DNA from: Mariniphaga sp. | GTDB taxonomy: Bacteria > Bacteroidota > Bacteroidia > Bacteroidales > Prolixibacteraceae | Length of the DNA: 53,144 bases | NCBI GenBank assembly: GCA_019429205.1 | Contig: JAHYIT010000019.1 | Location: 1 to 53,144 of the forward strand | Direction: 5' to 3' | Shown here: positions 1 through 9,157 of the stretch, piece by piece | Layout of the letters: the number at the start of each line of letters is the position of its first letter | How positions within the stretch are numbered: the first letter of the stretch is position 1 | The notes under the pieces: generated by a model | Seen by the model: the letters and a program-made list of their open reading frames with translations, nothing else | The model's database searches: none | What the model was told of the DNA's origin: nothing | Program-made: the position numbers and the translations under genes

Positions 1-91
1 TCCAAAAGGAACTTTTTGAAGATTTTTTTGAAAAAAACTTAATTATATACTTAATATTTATTATATTTATGACATCGTTTTAAAGAAAACG

Positions 92-128
92 AAAAAGCCT
101 GCCAAAAAAAAGAGAAGGCAGGCTTTTT
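92..128 (-). terminator. Intrinsic terminator
   Basis: Perfect 12-bp inverted repeat (aaaaagcctgcc / ggcaggcttttt, 13-nt loop). Both flanks are A/T runs, so it can work in both directions. On the minus strand it lies about 135 nt past the stop of the truncated TonB receptor and would end that transcript. Confidence 0.8.
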
Positions 129-263
129 AAAAATAAATAATTAAAAATCAATTCATTATGGAGGAACACTTGCCCCTCCGGGGGCTGCTGTGTTAGTTGC
201 TAAGATAGTGCGAAAAATATTTTTTTACAAATCTTGTAACTCATTAATTCAAAAGTATTTCAA

Positions 264-2492
264 TTAATTAAAAAATATTCCCTGAACTGCTGAATTTTTA
301 AAAAATTCTTCCTCAGAGATTCGCCAGCCAACTGAAGTAAACGGGAAAAATCCCCATCTTTTTTCCTTTGCAAATTTTGAGGATCCCCCATAGTTAAATC
401 CAAATTCCATGAGATATCTTGACAAATAATCATAATTGAACCTTCCAATTAAACTTTGGTTCGCGTATTCTTCAATATTAGCAGAATTGATAGTTGCATT
501 TTCTGCCACGCCTGCAAAAAGTTGATCTACAACATCTAAATCAAAATATTTGTTTCCATGTAAATTATCATTTTTTGTATGTCTGGCTTCGTAAACTAAA
601 GTAGCTCCAATATTGTGCTTTTGATTAAAAAGTTTTTCGTATAAGAGCTGACCAAGAAGGGTACTCCTTTGGAAAGGTGTATAATTTTCATATAGTTGTG
701 TTGGAGTCCATTTTCCTGATCCTGCGACATTGTACTTATCATTAATCTGGTCATAAGTGTAAACATGATACAATTTTCTCCAAGCTTTTTCAAATAAATC
801 CCGATTAAAAAAGCCATACATATATTTTGCTGAAAGACCCTCAATATTTTTAAATTTATAATCAAGAGTAAGATTACTTTGAAATGTTTTGGTATTGGTT
901 CTATGATAACCCGAATGATCCGAAGATATATCTGCCAATACATTTTCAGGATTAACTAAATGTAAATAATCAGGATTATCATTTGCATAAAGCGGAGTAG
1001 TCGGTTGTGCCAACATTGCAGTAAAATATATATTATCAGCAGTAAGACTCGTGTTATTTCGTTCCTCCAACATGCCCTCCATATTTAACTGAGCTTTAAG
1101 GTTTTCAGTTATATCAACAGAAAGACTTGATCTTAGGTTATACTTTTTATAGTACAGATTATCACTTTTCCAAATTCCATCTTCGTTTAAATATCCTAGT
1201 GAAGTATAATATTTGACTTTTTCATTCCCGCCTGAAATATTTATATTATGGTGCATGACACTTGTATAATCTTTTTGTATGACACCTAACCAATCTGTAC
1301 TTGGATAAGTTCCATCTTTAAAGTTTTGGATATCAGCAGGAGAATAAGTTGTTGAGTTAGGATTTTGTCCTTGGGCTATTTCATTTTCAACGGTAAGTAC
1401 GGCAAATTGATAGGCATTAGTAACTTCTGGATCAACAGTAAATTTTTGAAAATCATAAGAGCCTGAATAACTAATTACTGGTTTTCCTATATTGCCTTTT
1501 TTGGTTGTAACAAGAACAACTCCATTCGCGGCTTCTACTCCATAAATTGCTGCTGAGCCATCTTTTATTATGGTAATATCTTCAATATCCTTGGGGTCAA
1601 TTCTAGTAAAATCATCTCTTTTAATTCCATCAACAATTATTAATGGGCTTCCTAACCCACGTATATCAAAGGCTGTTGAATAGGAACCTGGTTCTCCTGA
1701 CCTTTGTGTTACTCTCAATCCAGGAAGCTTACCAGCTAAGCCATTTACAAAATTACTAGTAGTAATTGATTCAAGTTTTTCTGATCCCACTGATGACAAT
1801 GCCCCTGTCAAGTTAACTTTCTTTTTTACTCCATATCCAACAGCCACAACTTCTTCAAGTCCAATAGCATCAATTTCCATTGTGATATTGATGACCATCT
1901 GGTTCCCAACAACCACTTCCTGAGTCCGCATACCGACAAACGAAAATTGTAATGTAGCATCTTCCGGAATATTGGTAAAGGAATAATCTCCGTCAGCATT
2001 AGTCACAGTTCCCTGTGTGGTGCCTTTTATCACCACAGTTACACCGGGCAATGGCTGCCCGCCAGAGTCGGTAACCCGACCGGAAACTGTATTTTGTTGC
2101 TGTTCGGCAAACAACTCTGCTTTCCCGCCAACAGGAGTTAAAACGATGTAACGGTCTTTAATTAAAAAGTCCACTTCGTTTTTGTTGAACAACCGGGTTA
2201 AAATTGCATCTACCTTTTCTTCCTCAATTGTAATATCGACTTTTCTCGCTACATCGATTAACTCGCTGTTGTACAGGAAATAAAATTCGCTTTGATTTTG
2301 AATGGCATACAACACTTCGCGGATGGTGGCGTCGTTCATTGCCAGACTGATTTTTTTGGATTGCGCATAACCGTCGGCCGCAAAAACCTGGAGGGCGCTG
2401 ATGAGTAGTATCAAAACCGTGTTGCGCATAACAATTAGTTTTTTTTGGTGTTGCTTCAACAGCAAACACACAAGGTTTAAAAAATTTTTCAT
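264..2492 (-). CDS. SusC/RagA-family TonB-dependent receptor with STN domain, C-terminally truncated
   Basis: Outer-membrane TonB-dependent transporter of the kind that takes up glycans or peptides and signals to an anti-sigma factor. Residues 1-44 carry the signal peptide. Residues 46-120 are the STN (secretin/TonB short N-terminal) domain that contacts FecR, 135-205 a carboxypeptidase-regulatory-like domain, and about 215-330 the plug, with the SusC signature around EEVVAVGYG (213-221). The rest is beta-barrel. Family members usually exceed 1000 residues. This frame stops at 742, in the middle of the barrel, and is followed by non-coding DNA and a terminator, with no SusD gene. The fecR and sigma genes upstream fit a FecI/FecR-type regulatory set. 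It may be a pseudogene; the lost third of the barrel makes transport unlikely, although the STN and plug domains remain. Confidence 0.85.
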   Translation of the reverse strand: MKNFLNLVCLLLKQHQKKLIVMRNTVLILLISALQVFAADGYAQSKKISLAMNDATIREVLYAIQNQSEFYFLYNSELIDVARKVDITIEEEKVDAILTRLFNKNEVDFLIKDRYIVLTPVGGKAELFAEQQQNTVSGRVTDSGGQPLPGVTVVIKGTTQGTVTNADGDYSFTNIPEDATLQFSFVGMRTQEVVVGNQMVINITMEIDAIGLEEVVAVGYGVKKKVNLTGALSSVGSEKLESITTSNFVNGLAGKLPGLRVTQRSGEPGSYSTAFDIRGLGSPLIIVDGIKRDDFTRIDPKDIEDITIIKDGSAAIYGVEAANGVVLVTTKKGNIGKPVISYSGSYDFQKFTVDPEVTNAYQFAVLTVENEIAQGQNPNSTTYSPADIQNFKDGTYPSTDWLGVIQKDYTSVMHHNINISGGNEKVKYYTSLGYLNEDGIWKSDNLYYKKYNLRSSLSVDITENLKAQLNMEGMLEERNNTSLTADNIYFTAMLAQPTTPLYANDNPDYLHLVNPENVLADISSDHSGYHRTNTKTFQSNLTLDYKFKNIEGLSAKYMYGFFNRDLFEKAWRKLYHVYTYDQINDKYNVAGSGKWTPTQLYENYTPFQRSTLLGQLLYEKLFNQKHNIGATLVYEARHTKNDNLHGNKYFDLDVVDQLFAGVAENATINSANIEEYANQSLIGRFNYDYLSRYLMEFGFNYGGSSKFAKEKRWGFFPFTSVGWRISEEEFFKNSAVQGIFFN

Positions 2493-2561
2493 AATTTTAC
2501 CATGTTTTTAATTAAATAAAGTTTTTAAGAACTCCCGCGGGATTTATATCCCCGGGGAACG

Positions 2562-2588
2562 GAAGGAAGTGTTCGCAGCGCTTCCTTC
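2562..2588. repeat. Inverted repeat between fecR and the TonB receptor
   Basis: gaaggaag / cttccttc arms around an 11-nt loop, followed by a T run on the plus strand only. A small perfect palindrome TCCCGCGGGA lies nearby at 2533-2542. Since both flanking genes are on the minus strand, its function (attenuator or RNA processing site) is only a guess. Confidence 0.4.
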
Positions 2589-2634
2589 TTTTTTCATAAG
2601 GGTTGATTCTTTAAGTTTCGTTTCTCATAGGCAT

Positions 2635-3642
2635 TTATTTTTTGGTTATGGTTACAACAGAAGGAGAGAACTTTTTGGTCCCCTCAATGGGTTTCCCCAT
2701 GGTATAACGGATTTTAATTCCCGGAGAACTAATCTCCAGCAGTTCCAGCACGCGGTGCAAAGGCTCATTGTCGAAGGTTGTGGTAAATTTATACCGTTTA
2801 ATTTCTTCGTTGGCAACAACTACCTTCACGCCATACCATTTCTCCAGCATTGCGGCCAGTTCGGGCATCGGCGTATCATCCAGAATCATAACATTTTGGT
2901 GCCAGGCAATGTATTTTTCGATGTTGGTATTTTCTCGGACAACGGTTTTATTCTTTTTGTCGAACTTCAGCAGATCGTTTGGTTTCAGTTCGCAATATTT
3001 CGAAGTTCCTTCGTCGCCGGCAAACCTGAACTTGACTTTTCCCTCTTTAAGTGCTACCTGAATTTGTTCAGACTCCGGCCAGGCATTCACATTAAACTGT
3101 GTGCCCAACACTTCCACTTCGGCATTTCCGGTTTTTATCATAAAAGGCGATTGTTCGTTTTTTACCACATCGAGAAACGCTTCTCCGGTGAGTTCCACTT
3201 CCCGGTTTTCACGGGTAAACGGAATACCATAGCGCAGGTGACTGCCGGCGTTGAGCCACAGGTTGGTGCCGTCGGGCAGCACCACGTGTGAGCGCATACC
3301 CACCGGACTGTGAATTTCCTGCCAGGTAATTTCGTTTTGTGCCAGTTCGGCGGGTAGTGTTTTAACTTCCAAAAAAAAGAGAGTCCAAATAGTAAACGCC
3401 AGCAGGGGCAACGTTAAAACTGCCGCAATGCGGGTAAGTGTGGTAAAAATGTTGATTGATTTATTTTCCCGGTTGATTTTGTTGCTTACTGTGTGGTAGG
3501 CTTTGTCAACATCCACCGAGGCAGTCTGGTCGATTAACTTTGCCGCTTCCAGTTTTTTATCGAAGGGAGACAATCCTTTCCGGTATTCAATAAAGTTTTT
3601 GAATTCGGATTCAGATTGTTTTATATGGATTTTTTTATTCAT
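2635..3642 (-). CDS. FecR-family anti-sigma factor
   Basis: Inner-membrane anti-sigma regulator. It has a cytoplasmic N-terminal part of about 60 residues, one transmembrane helix near residues 64-90, and a periplasmic FecR domain starting around the segment EITWQEIHSPVGMRSHVVLP. The C-terminal DUF4974-type domain (about 265-325) includes VMILDDTPMPELAAMLEKWY. In known systems the periplasmic part senses the STN domain of the TonB receptor and releases the sigma factor. It is followed 142 nt later by the receptor gene on the same strand. Its probable sigma partner lies over 1 kb upstream, an unusual gap for this gene set. Confidence 0.9.
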   Translation of the reverse strand: MNKKIHIKQSESEFKNFIEYRKGLSPFDKKLEAAKLIDQTASVDVDKAYHTVSNKINRENKSINIFTTLTRIAAVLTLPLLAFTIWTLFFLEVKTLPAELAQNEITWQEIHSPVGMRSHVVLPDGTNLWLNAGSHLRYGIPFTRENREVELTGEAFLDVVKNEQSPFMIKTGNAEVEVLGTQFNVNAWPESEQIQVALKEGKVKFRFAGDEGTSKYCELKPNDLLKFDKKNKTVVRENTNIEKYIAWHQNVMILDDTPMPELAAMLEKWYGVKVVVANEEIKRYKFTTTFDNEPLHRVLELLEISSPGIKIRYTMGKPIEGTKKFSPSVVTITKK

Positions 3643-3841
3643 TTAATCTTTTCCTGTTGTATTCACCAAAAATAGTCTGGTTTACTGATAATACAATTTT
3701 GAATGAGAAAACACGTAGAAGAAAATGAAAAAATATAGTCAAGTTAGATAAGGAGTCATTTAAAGTTTAAAGAAAGAAACAGAATGGCCACACGCTAAAA
3801 TTATACGGAATCGGAAGATTGGTTTTTTTCATCAAACTTAT

Positions 3842-3849
3842 TAACTTTG
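3842..3849 (+). promoter_or_regulatory. Bacteroidota -7 promoter box
   Basis: TAACTTTG matches the -7 consensus TAnnTTTG of Bacteroidota housekeeping promoters. It sits 21 nt upstream of the ATG of the small plus-strand gene at 3871, supporting that gene as real. Confidence 0.5.
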
Positions 3850-3870
3850 CCAATAAAACTGATAATGTGA

Positions 3871-4110
3871 ATGATAAAGAATTCTATATTTTTCAATGAG
3901 ATGAAAAATAAGGAACAAATCCAGAGAGATATTGCTGTAGCATTTGATTTCATTGAACAAATTATTGAAAATCCAGGTTTGACTGAACAAATACCAGAGG
4001 GTTCTGCAATTTCTTTTATTGATGATGAAAACAAAAAGGTTGAAAAGCAAACTTCACAATTTCCCTCTAAAAAATACGTAAAAGTTAGACGGCATTTTGA
4101 ATTATTGTAG
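3871..4110 (+). CDS. Small acidic hypothetical protein (79 aa)
   Basis: Unrecognised with certainty. The body (from the second Met at 3901) is charged and well composed, with segments such as FIEQIIENPGLTEQIPEGS and AISFIDDENKK. These recall small DUF5647-like proteins with a helix, a HP(E/G)L-like turn and an IP-x-(G/N)-A strand; that resemblance is from memory and weak. A TAnnTTTG box upstream and coding-like composition favour a real gene. It is the only plus-strand gene in the gap between the sigma and fecR genes. The start could be 3871 or 3901; the promoter position allows both. Confidence 0.55.
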   Translation: MIKNSIFFNEMKNKEQIQRDIAVAFDFIEQIIENPGLTEQIPEGSAISFIDDENKKVEKQTSQFPSKKYVKVRRHFELL

Positions 4111-4165
4111 CTTATTTTGGGATATTGAATCACATTTTTTAAAAGCAAGAAATTTACCCAGGCCA

Positions 4166-4715
4166 ATATAGCTCCTTTAAAATAAGCCTCTTAATACTCA
4201 GACAGTAAAAATCCAGGCAGTTTCCATCATCTTCTGTATTAAAAACCATATTTTTTGCGAAATTACCACCCCGGCTTCGTCCTGATTATCTACTGAAAGG
4301 ATTTTATAATGCGTTGGACTTCAGCCACCCCCTTCCGAACGTCGTTTCGCCGGGCAGGCCTTCTTTATACAACAATAAATTCCATGGCTGCACCCGTTAA
4401 AGGAGGGGAAATTATTTAACGAATGAAAAAAGTTTTGAAAACGATTTATAGTCCGGACTGCGACTTTCCCCTCCTTTTTGTCAAGGAGGGGAAAGTTCCG
4501 CTTTTGCGGAACAGGCGTGGTTGTTAGCTTTCAAAATAATATCGAATTCAAAATCCCCCTTTAATTCCCCCTTTGGCATACATCAGTTATTTTTCATGGC
4601 AACTTCTCAGCCAAAGCCCCGTGAGGGATTCCAATGGAAGGGGACAAGCTCCGAACAACTGTCTGTAAAAAAAACACTGTACCTTTGCGTCTCTGCGCCT
4701 TTGCGGTGAGAAAAA
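4166..4715. repeat. Non-coding, repeat-rich stretch between small gene and ECF sigma
   Basis: No convincing gene. It contains a perfect 14-bp inverted repeat at 4463-4476/4483-4496 (actttcccctcctt and its complement) and, touching it, a 7-bp hairpin gttccgc/gcggaac at 4495-4512. Single arms of the same G/C-rich motif occur at about 4401-4413 (aaaggaggggaaa) and 4552-4575. This looks like a decayed miniature or extragenic palindromic element. Confidence 0.5.
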
Positions 4716-5288
4716 TCAAAAAAGCAGCAGCATAAACATATAATCTTTAAGTTCTTCCCTTAAAATCTTCAGAGCATTGGAAATGTGGGTTTCCACGGTG
4801 CGTTTTGAGATGTTGAGTTGATTTGCAATCTCATCGTTGGAAAAACCTTTGAACCGGCTTAGGGTAAATACTTCATTTGTACGTTCAGGCAATTTTTCAA
4901 AAGCTGATTTTATGCGTGCCTGCATTTCCGATTCAACGAACAGGTCGGGTTGGTAGAGCTGGTCTGTTTCGGTCATTTCCCGAAGTTCTTGCCGTACTTT
5001 TTCACTGATTTTTTCTTTTTTAAGCACATTCAGCGCCCTGTTTTTAACTGAAGTAAAAAAGTAACTTTTCAGGGTATCCGATTTTTTGATTTCCCTGCGG
5101 CCCGCCCAGAGTTTCACAAAAAATTCCTGGACAATTTCTTCAGCTTCGTCGGGGTCGAGTACGATTTGTGATGCGAAGGTTACCAAACCGGGATAATAAA
5201 AGCGGAACAGCAATTCAAAGGCAGTCTGGTCGCCGTTAATGAGCCGCTGTATCAGGGTTTCCTCTTTTATCCCGTTGATGACAGTCAT
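4716..5288 (-). CDS. ECF sigma factor (FecI-like, Bacteroidota family)
   Basis: RNA polymerase sigma-70 factor of about 190 residues. Region 2 spans about 20-88 (AFELLFRFYYPGL; EAEEIVQEFFVKLWAGR). Region 4 is at about 125-180 and ends in the helix-turn-helix segment FSNDEIANQLNISKRTVETH. Such factors transcribe a neighbouring SusC/SusD locus when released by FecR. It begins 21 nt after the stop of nadE on the same strand, so it may be co-transcribed with it. The FecR-type gene that normally follows directly is separated by about 1.07 kb. Confidence 0.9.
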   Translation of the reverse strand: MTVINGIKEETLIQRLINGDQTAFELLFRFYYPGLVTFASQIVLDPDEAEEIVQEFFVKLWAGRREIKKSDTLKSYFFTSVKNRALNVLKKEKISEKVRQELREMTETDQLYQPDLFVESEMQARIKSAFEKLPERTNEVFTLSRFKGFSNDEIANQLNISKRTVETHISNALKILREELKDYMFMLLLF

Positions 5289-5309
5289 GGATACAAATGT
5301 AGAAAATTT

Positions 5310-6953
5310 TTAATACCTCGCCACCAGCGGCATCTTTCTCCCAAATCCGAAAGCTTTTGAGCTCACACGCAAAATGGGTGCTGCCTGAAAACGTTTATAC
5401 TCGGTGGTGTTTACCATGCGAATAACCTTTTTTACCGTTTCCGGATCGAAACCCTTGTTTTCAATTTCGTTTGGCGAGAGATTTTGTTCGATAAAGCTAA
5501 ACAGGATTTCGTCCAGGATTTTGTATTCGGGCAGAGAGTCCGTATCTTTCTGGTCGGGATGGAGTTCGGCGGAGGGCGGTTTTACTATGCTGTTTTCCGG
5601 AATAATTTCACCGTTGGTATTCATAAAACGGGCCATTTTAAACACATCGGTTTTATACACATCGCCCAGCACAGCCAGTCCGCCATTCATGTCGCCGTAA
5701 AGGGTGCCGTAACCAACCGCGCACTCGCTTTTGTTGGTGGTATTCAGCAAAATATGACCAAATTTATTGGAGATGGCCATGAGGTAAATGCCCCGCGCCC
5801 TTGCCTGGATGTTCTCTTCGGCAATCCCGGACTGTGTTCCTTTAAACAAAGTAGCAAGCTCTTTTTCAAACGCATCAACTGCATCCTGAATATTTACAAT
5901 GTCGTAGCGGATTCCCAGGTTTTTAGCCAGTTGGCGGGCATCTTTCACGCTGTGGTCCGACGAATATTTTGATGGAAGCAGCAATACGCGTACATTTTCC
6001 GACCCCAAAGCACGCACCGCCAAAACAACAGTTACAGCTGAATCTATTCCACCCGAAAGTCCCAGTGTAGCCTGTCTGAAACCATTTTTTTCAAAATAAT
6101 CGCGGATTCCCAACACAAGGGCATCGTGAATTTTTTCAATACGGTCTGTTTTAGCCTGAAGTTCTGGTTCACCCGGATTTTGGGTGTCAACTACCAGAAA
6201 ATCTTCTTCGAAATACTTTAATTCCTTTACAATTTCACCGTGTTCGTTGATAAAAACCGAGCCTCCGTCAAAAATCAGTTCGGTTTGGGCGCCGGTTTGG
6301 TTCACATAAAAAACGGGAAGTTTGTATTTTTTAGCCTTTTTTACCAACACATCTTTTCGCCAGTTTTCCTGGTTGTATGAAAAAGGAGAAGCAGAAATAT
6401 TCACTACAAAACCGGGGTTAAGTTTTGCCAATTCTTGCATAGGAGAAACCTGGTAAAGTTTGTTTTTACCAAATTCATTGGCGGTGGGTTGTTCGTCCCA
6501 CAAATCTTCGCAAATGGTAACAGCTATGCGTTCGCCTTTATATTCAACAATATGAAAATCGCGGTTGGGCTCAAAATGGCGGTATTCATCAAAAATGTCG
6601 TAGGTAGGCAACAGGGTTTTGTTGTGCACCGATTGAATTTTTCCTTCAACCAAAAAAAAAGCGGAATTGTACAACGTTTTCCCCTGCTCGTTTTCGTTGA
6701 TGCGCGGGGCGCCCACAATCGCCGCAATCCCATTGCATGAGGCAGCAATTATTTTAACGGTTTCTTCAGCTTTGCGGATGAACTCCTTCTTTTCCAGCAA
6801 ATCGTGCGGATAATAACCTGTTACCGAAAGCTCGGAAAAAACAACCAAATCAACACCTGCATTTTTCGCCTTTTGAATGTTCTCAATTATTTTGGCGGCG
6901 TTTCCATTAAAATCGCCGATAATGTAATTTAATTGTGCCAGTGCAACTTTCAT
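5310..6953 (-). CDS. nadE: Glutamine-dependent NAD+ synthetase
   Basis: Converts nicotinate adenine dinucleotide to NAD+ using glutamine amide nitrogen and ATP, the last step of NAD synthesis in the cytoplasm. The N-terminal nitrilase-type glutaminase has its Glu-Lys-Cys triad at E41 (SELSVTGY), K112 (HNKTLLPTYD) and C148 (ICEDLWD). The C-terminal synthetase has the ATP-pyrophosphatase P-loop SGGIDS at 300-305. The length of 547 residues is normal for the short two-domain bacterial form. It begins with ATG; the divergent gldB lies 110 nt away. Confidence 0.95.
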   Translation of the reverse strand: MKVALAQLNYIIGDFNGNAAKIIENIQKAKNAGVDLVVFSELSVTGYYPHDLLEKKEFIRKAEETVKIIAASCNGIAAIVGAPRINENEQGKTLYNSAFFLVEGKIQSVHNKTLLPTYDIFDEYRHFEPNRDFHIVEYKGERIAVTICEDLWDEQPTANEFGKNKLYQVSPMQELAKLNPGFVVNISASPFSYNQENWRKDVLVKKAKKYKLPVFYVNQTGAQTELIFDGGSVFINEHGEIVKELKYFEEDFLVVDTQNPGEPELQAKTDRIEKIHDALVLGIRDYFEKNGFRQATLGLSGGIDSAVTVVLAVRALGSENVRVLLLPSKYSSDHSVKDARQLAKNLGIRYDIVNIQDAVDAFEKELATLFKGTQSGIAEENIQARARGIYLMAISNKFGHILLNTTNKSECAVGYGTLYGDMNGGLAVLGDVYKTDVFKMARFMNTNGEIIPENSIVKPPSAELHPDQKDTDSLPEYKILDEILFSFIEQNLSPNEIENKGFDPETVKKVIRMVNTTEYKRFQAAPILRVSSKAFGFGRKMPLVARY

Positions 6954-6999
6954 AATCAGAGTTTAATGTTTAAAGTGAAAGTTTAAAATGCAAATGTCT

Positions 7000-7007
7000 T
7001 ATTTTTG
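7000..7007 (+). promoter_or_regulatory. Bacteroidota -7 box upstream of gldB
   Basis: TATTTTTG fits TAnnTTTG and lies 56 nt upstream of the gldB start. No clear -33 TTTG was seen at the usual spacing. Confidence 0.4.
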
Positions 7008-7063
7008 GGGCAATTTCGCAATAAAATTTACATCGGCACGTATTGAATTGATAAATAAATGAA

Positions 7064-8077
7064 ATGAACCAGAAAACCTGTTTTTTTCTTCTTATTACAC
7101 TTATCACTTTGTTTTCCTGCAACCGCAATCCGCTGAAAGTGGATATTTCTGACATAGAAACTGAAATAGATATTGTGCGTTTCGACCAGGAACTTTTTAA
7201 TTTGCCGCTGCAGGATACTTTGGCGGAATTCACTGCCCTGCGCAAACAATATCCGGAATTCTTCGACTTGTTCACCTGGAAAGTAATTGGCGTGGGCGGA
7301 ATTGAACAGGAACATTTCCCTGAAATCATGAGCGAATTCCTGACCGATACAATGATTATAAATGTGAAGTCTTTGGTGGAAAAAGAATTTTCAAATTTCC
7401 GAGAAACCGAACAGGAATTCATTGAGACATTCAAATATTTTCAGTATCATTTTCCTGAAAAAGAACTGCCAACCCTTTTTTTCATGATTTCAGGATTTAA
7501 CCAGTCGGTGGTGACAGCAGAAAACATTATCGGTGTTAGCCTTGATAAATATATGGGCCGAGATTTTAGTTACTACAAACAACTCAGCAACGTTCCGCTG
7601 TATAAAATTAAAAACATGCACCCTAAAAAACTGGTTTCTGATGTAGCTTATGCCTGGGCAATTACAGAATTTGATGAAAAGGGAACCGCCACTACCCTGC
7701 TCGACAATATTGTGCACCAGGGAAAACTGATGTATTTTGTGGATGCCCTGCTGCCTGAAATGCATGATTCGTTGAAAATTGGCTACACAGCAGAACAACT
7801 TCTATGGTGCAAAAAAAATGAACCTCAGATGTGGAATTTCCTGGTAGAAAAAAGAATGTTGTATTCCAACAAGCGGATGGACATATTACGATTTATAAAC
7901 GATGGCCCCTACACCACCGGTTTCCCTACCGAATCGCCCGGAAAAAGCGGAGTTTGGATTGGCTGGCAGATTGTACGTCAATACATGAAAAAGCACAAGG
8001 AGGTTACTGTTGCCGGACTGATGAAAAACACTGATTATCAGCAAATTTTAAATGATTCGGGGTATTATCCGGAATAA
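7064..8077 (+). CDS. gldB: GldB-like gliding-motility lipoprotein
   Basis: Lipoprotein with a type II signal peptide (cysteine in LFSCNRN, residue about 20). It resembles GldB, which in gliding Bacteroidota is required for motility and T9SS function; non-gliding relatives also carry it. Visible family features are the N-terminal DIVRFDQELF segment and the C-terminal FPTESPGKSGVWIGWQIV. The C-terminal tail (YQQILNDSGYYPE) is also typical. Length (337) is normal for the family. It stands alone between nadE (divergent) and a DUF1080 gene (convergent). Confidence 0.85.
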   Translation: MNQKTCFFLLITLITLFSCNRNPLKVDISDIETEIDIVRFDQELFNLPLQDTLAEFTALRKQYPEFFDLFTWKVIGVGGIEQEHFPEIMSEFLTDTMIINVKSLVEKEFSNFRETEQEFIETFKYFQYHFPEKELPTLFFMISGFNQSVVTAENIIGVSLDKYMGRDFSYYKQLSNVPLYKIKNMHPKKLVSDVAYAWAITEFDEKGTATTLLDNIVHQGKLMYFVDALLPEMHDSLKIGYTAEQLLWCKKNEPQMWNFLVEKRMLYSNKRMDILRFINDGPYTTGFPTESPGKSGVWIGWQIVRQYMKKHKEVTVAGLMKNTDYQQILNDSGYYPE

Positions 8078-8119
8078 GAGAACTGGTCACCGGTCATTGG
8101 TCACTGGGGAAACAAAAAA

Positions 8120-8149
8120 AGAGGGCACGCTTTAAAAAACACACCCTCT
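8120..8149. terminator. Weak bidirectional terminator
   Basis: 6-bp stem agaggg / ccctct with A-run on the left and a T-containing tail on the right, between the convergent gldB and DUF1080 genes. Confidence 0.4.
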
Positions 8150-8168
8150 CTTCATAAAATACTGAAAA

Positions 8169-8960
8169 TTATAACTCTCTGATTTTAATTCCACGGAACC
8201 AAACATCGTCGCCATGGTCTTGCAGCGCAATGTAACCCGATTTGGCAACATTTGCCCAATCTTCATTCAAACCAGGGAATTTTGAATCTGCCACCAAAGT
8301 GTTCCAGTCATCGGTCCAAAGGTGGTATTCCAACACCGTTTCGCCGTTTTGCTTGTGAACCACAGTTCCGTTGTAAACCAGAATTTCAACAGAGTTCCAT
8401 TCGCCGGCGGGTTTGGCGTTTTGCGGGTCAGCAGGAATCAAGTCATATAAAGAACCCGATTTCCGGTTTCCGTCTTTGCCAAGCATAGCATCCGGGTGAC
8501 GCTCGTTGTCGAGTACCTGCATTTCAGGAGCGGTTTTCCAGATTGGCCAGCCCTCCACTTCTTTACCCAGGTAGAAAATACCCGAGTTTCCGCCTTCTCC
8601 GATTTTCCATTCCATTTTCATGTGAAAATTGCTAAATTCCTTATCGTAAAGAATGTCGCCACCATCTTGAGAACCGGCTTCGCCCATTCCGGAACCTTTG
8701 CAATGTAATGTTCCGTCAACTACTTCCCATCCGGCCGGGAAATGACTTTTGTTCACACCCCGCCAGCCTTCGCTGGTTTGGCCGTCGAACAACAACATCC
8801 AGCCTGCATCTTTTTCTGTCTGGGTCAATTCATTCGGGCCAACTTCCTCAATGGCAGCTGATTTTTCTTCAGACTGATCAGCTGATTTTTTCTGACCGCC
8901 GGTACATGATATTCCAAAAACTAAGGCGCCTGCAAAGAGAAAAGAAATTACTTTTTTCAT
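8169..8960 (-). CDS. DUF1080 (3-keto-disaccharide hydrolase-type) lipoprotein
   Basis: Secreted lipoprotein: signal peptide with lipobox cysteine in FGISCTGG (residue about 20), then a low-complexity Ser/Glu linker. The concanavalin-like DUF1080 domain starts at LFDGQTSEGWRG and contains EMQVLDNERHPDA and KSGSLYDLIPA, both hallmarks of the family. It ends at DDVWFRGIKIREL. Several DUF1080 proteins hydrolyse 3-keto-glycosides; others are uncharacterised, so the substrate here is unknown. The gene is monocistronic with its own promoter upstream. Confidence 0.9.
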   Translation of the reverse strand: MKKVISFLFAGALVFGISCTGGQKKSADQSEEKSAAIEEVGPNELTQTEKDAGWMLLFDGQTSEGWRGVNKSHFPAGWEVVDGTLHCKGSGMGEAGSQDGGDILYDKEFSNFHMKMEWKIGEGGNSGIFYLGKEVEGWPIWKTAPEMQVLDNERHPDAMLGKDGNRKSGSLYDLIPADPQNAKPAGEWNSVEILVYNGTVVHKQNGETVLEYHLWTDDWNTLVADSKFPGLNEDWANVAKSGYIALQDHGDDVWFRGIKIREL

Positions 8961-9009
8961 TTTTATATTATTTAATTGGTTAAAGAATTATTGTTTTTAA
9001 TTGGTTTTA

Positions 9010-9039
9010 CAAAAATAAATGAAAAACGTTACATCCAAA
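9010..9039 (-). promoter_or_regulatory. Bacteroidota promoter for the DUF1080 gene
   Basis: On the minus strand TTTG (9039-9036) is followed 18 nt later by TATTTTTG (9017-9010). This is close to the described -33 TTTG / -7 TAnnTTTG arrangement with 19-21 nt spacing. It ends 49 nt before the start codon. Confidence 0.55.
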
Positions 9040-9157
9040 AACTTTAAATCATACCTTAATTATTTTCCCCAAAGAATAAAATGAATGACAATATCCCAAT
9101 ATTCTTTTGTAAATTCGGTCATCATTCAAAATAAAAAAACACGAAACTATATTGTTT

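Noticed and set aside
3801-4166. 121-codon minus-strand open frame opposite the small gene
   Set aside because: It overlaps the better-supported plus-strand gene with its own -7 box and has no family features.
4521-4709. 62-codon plus-strand frame in the repeat-rich gap
   Set aside because: It runs over low-complexity intergenic sequence ending in a common ctttgcgtctctgcgcctttgc stretch; not coding-like.
8081-8107. ggtca tandem copies near the gldB stop (ggtcaccggtcattggtcactgg)
   Set aside because: Too short and irregular to call a functional repeat; it resembles common intergenic filler.
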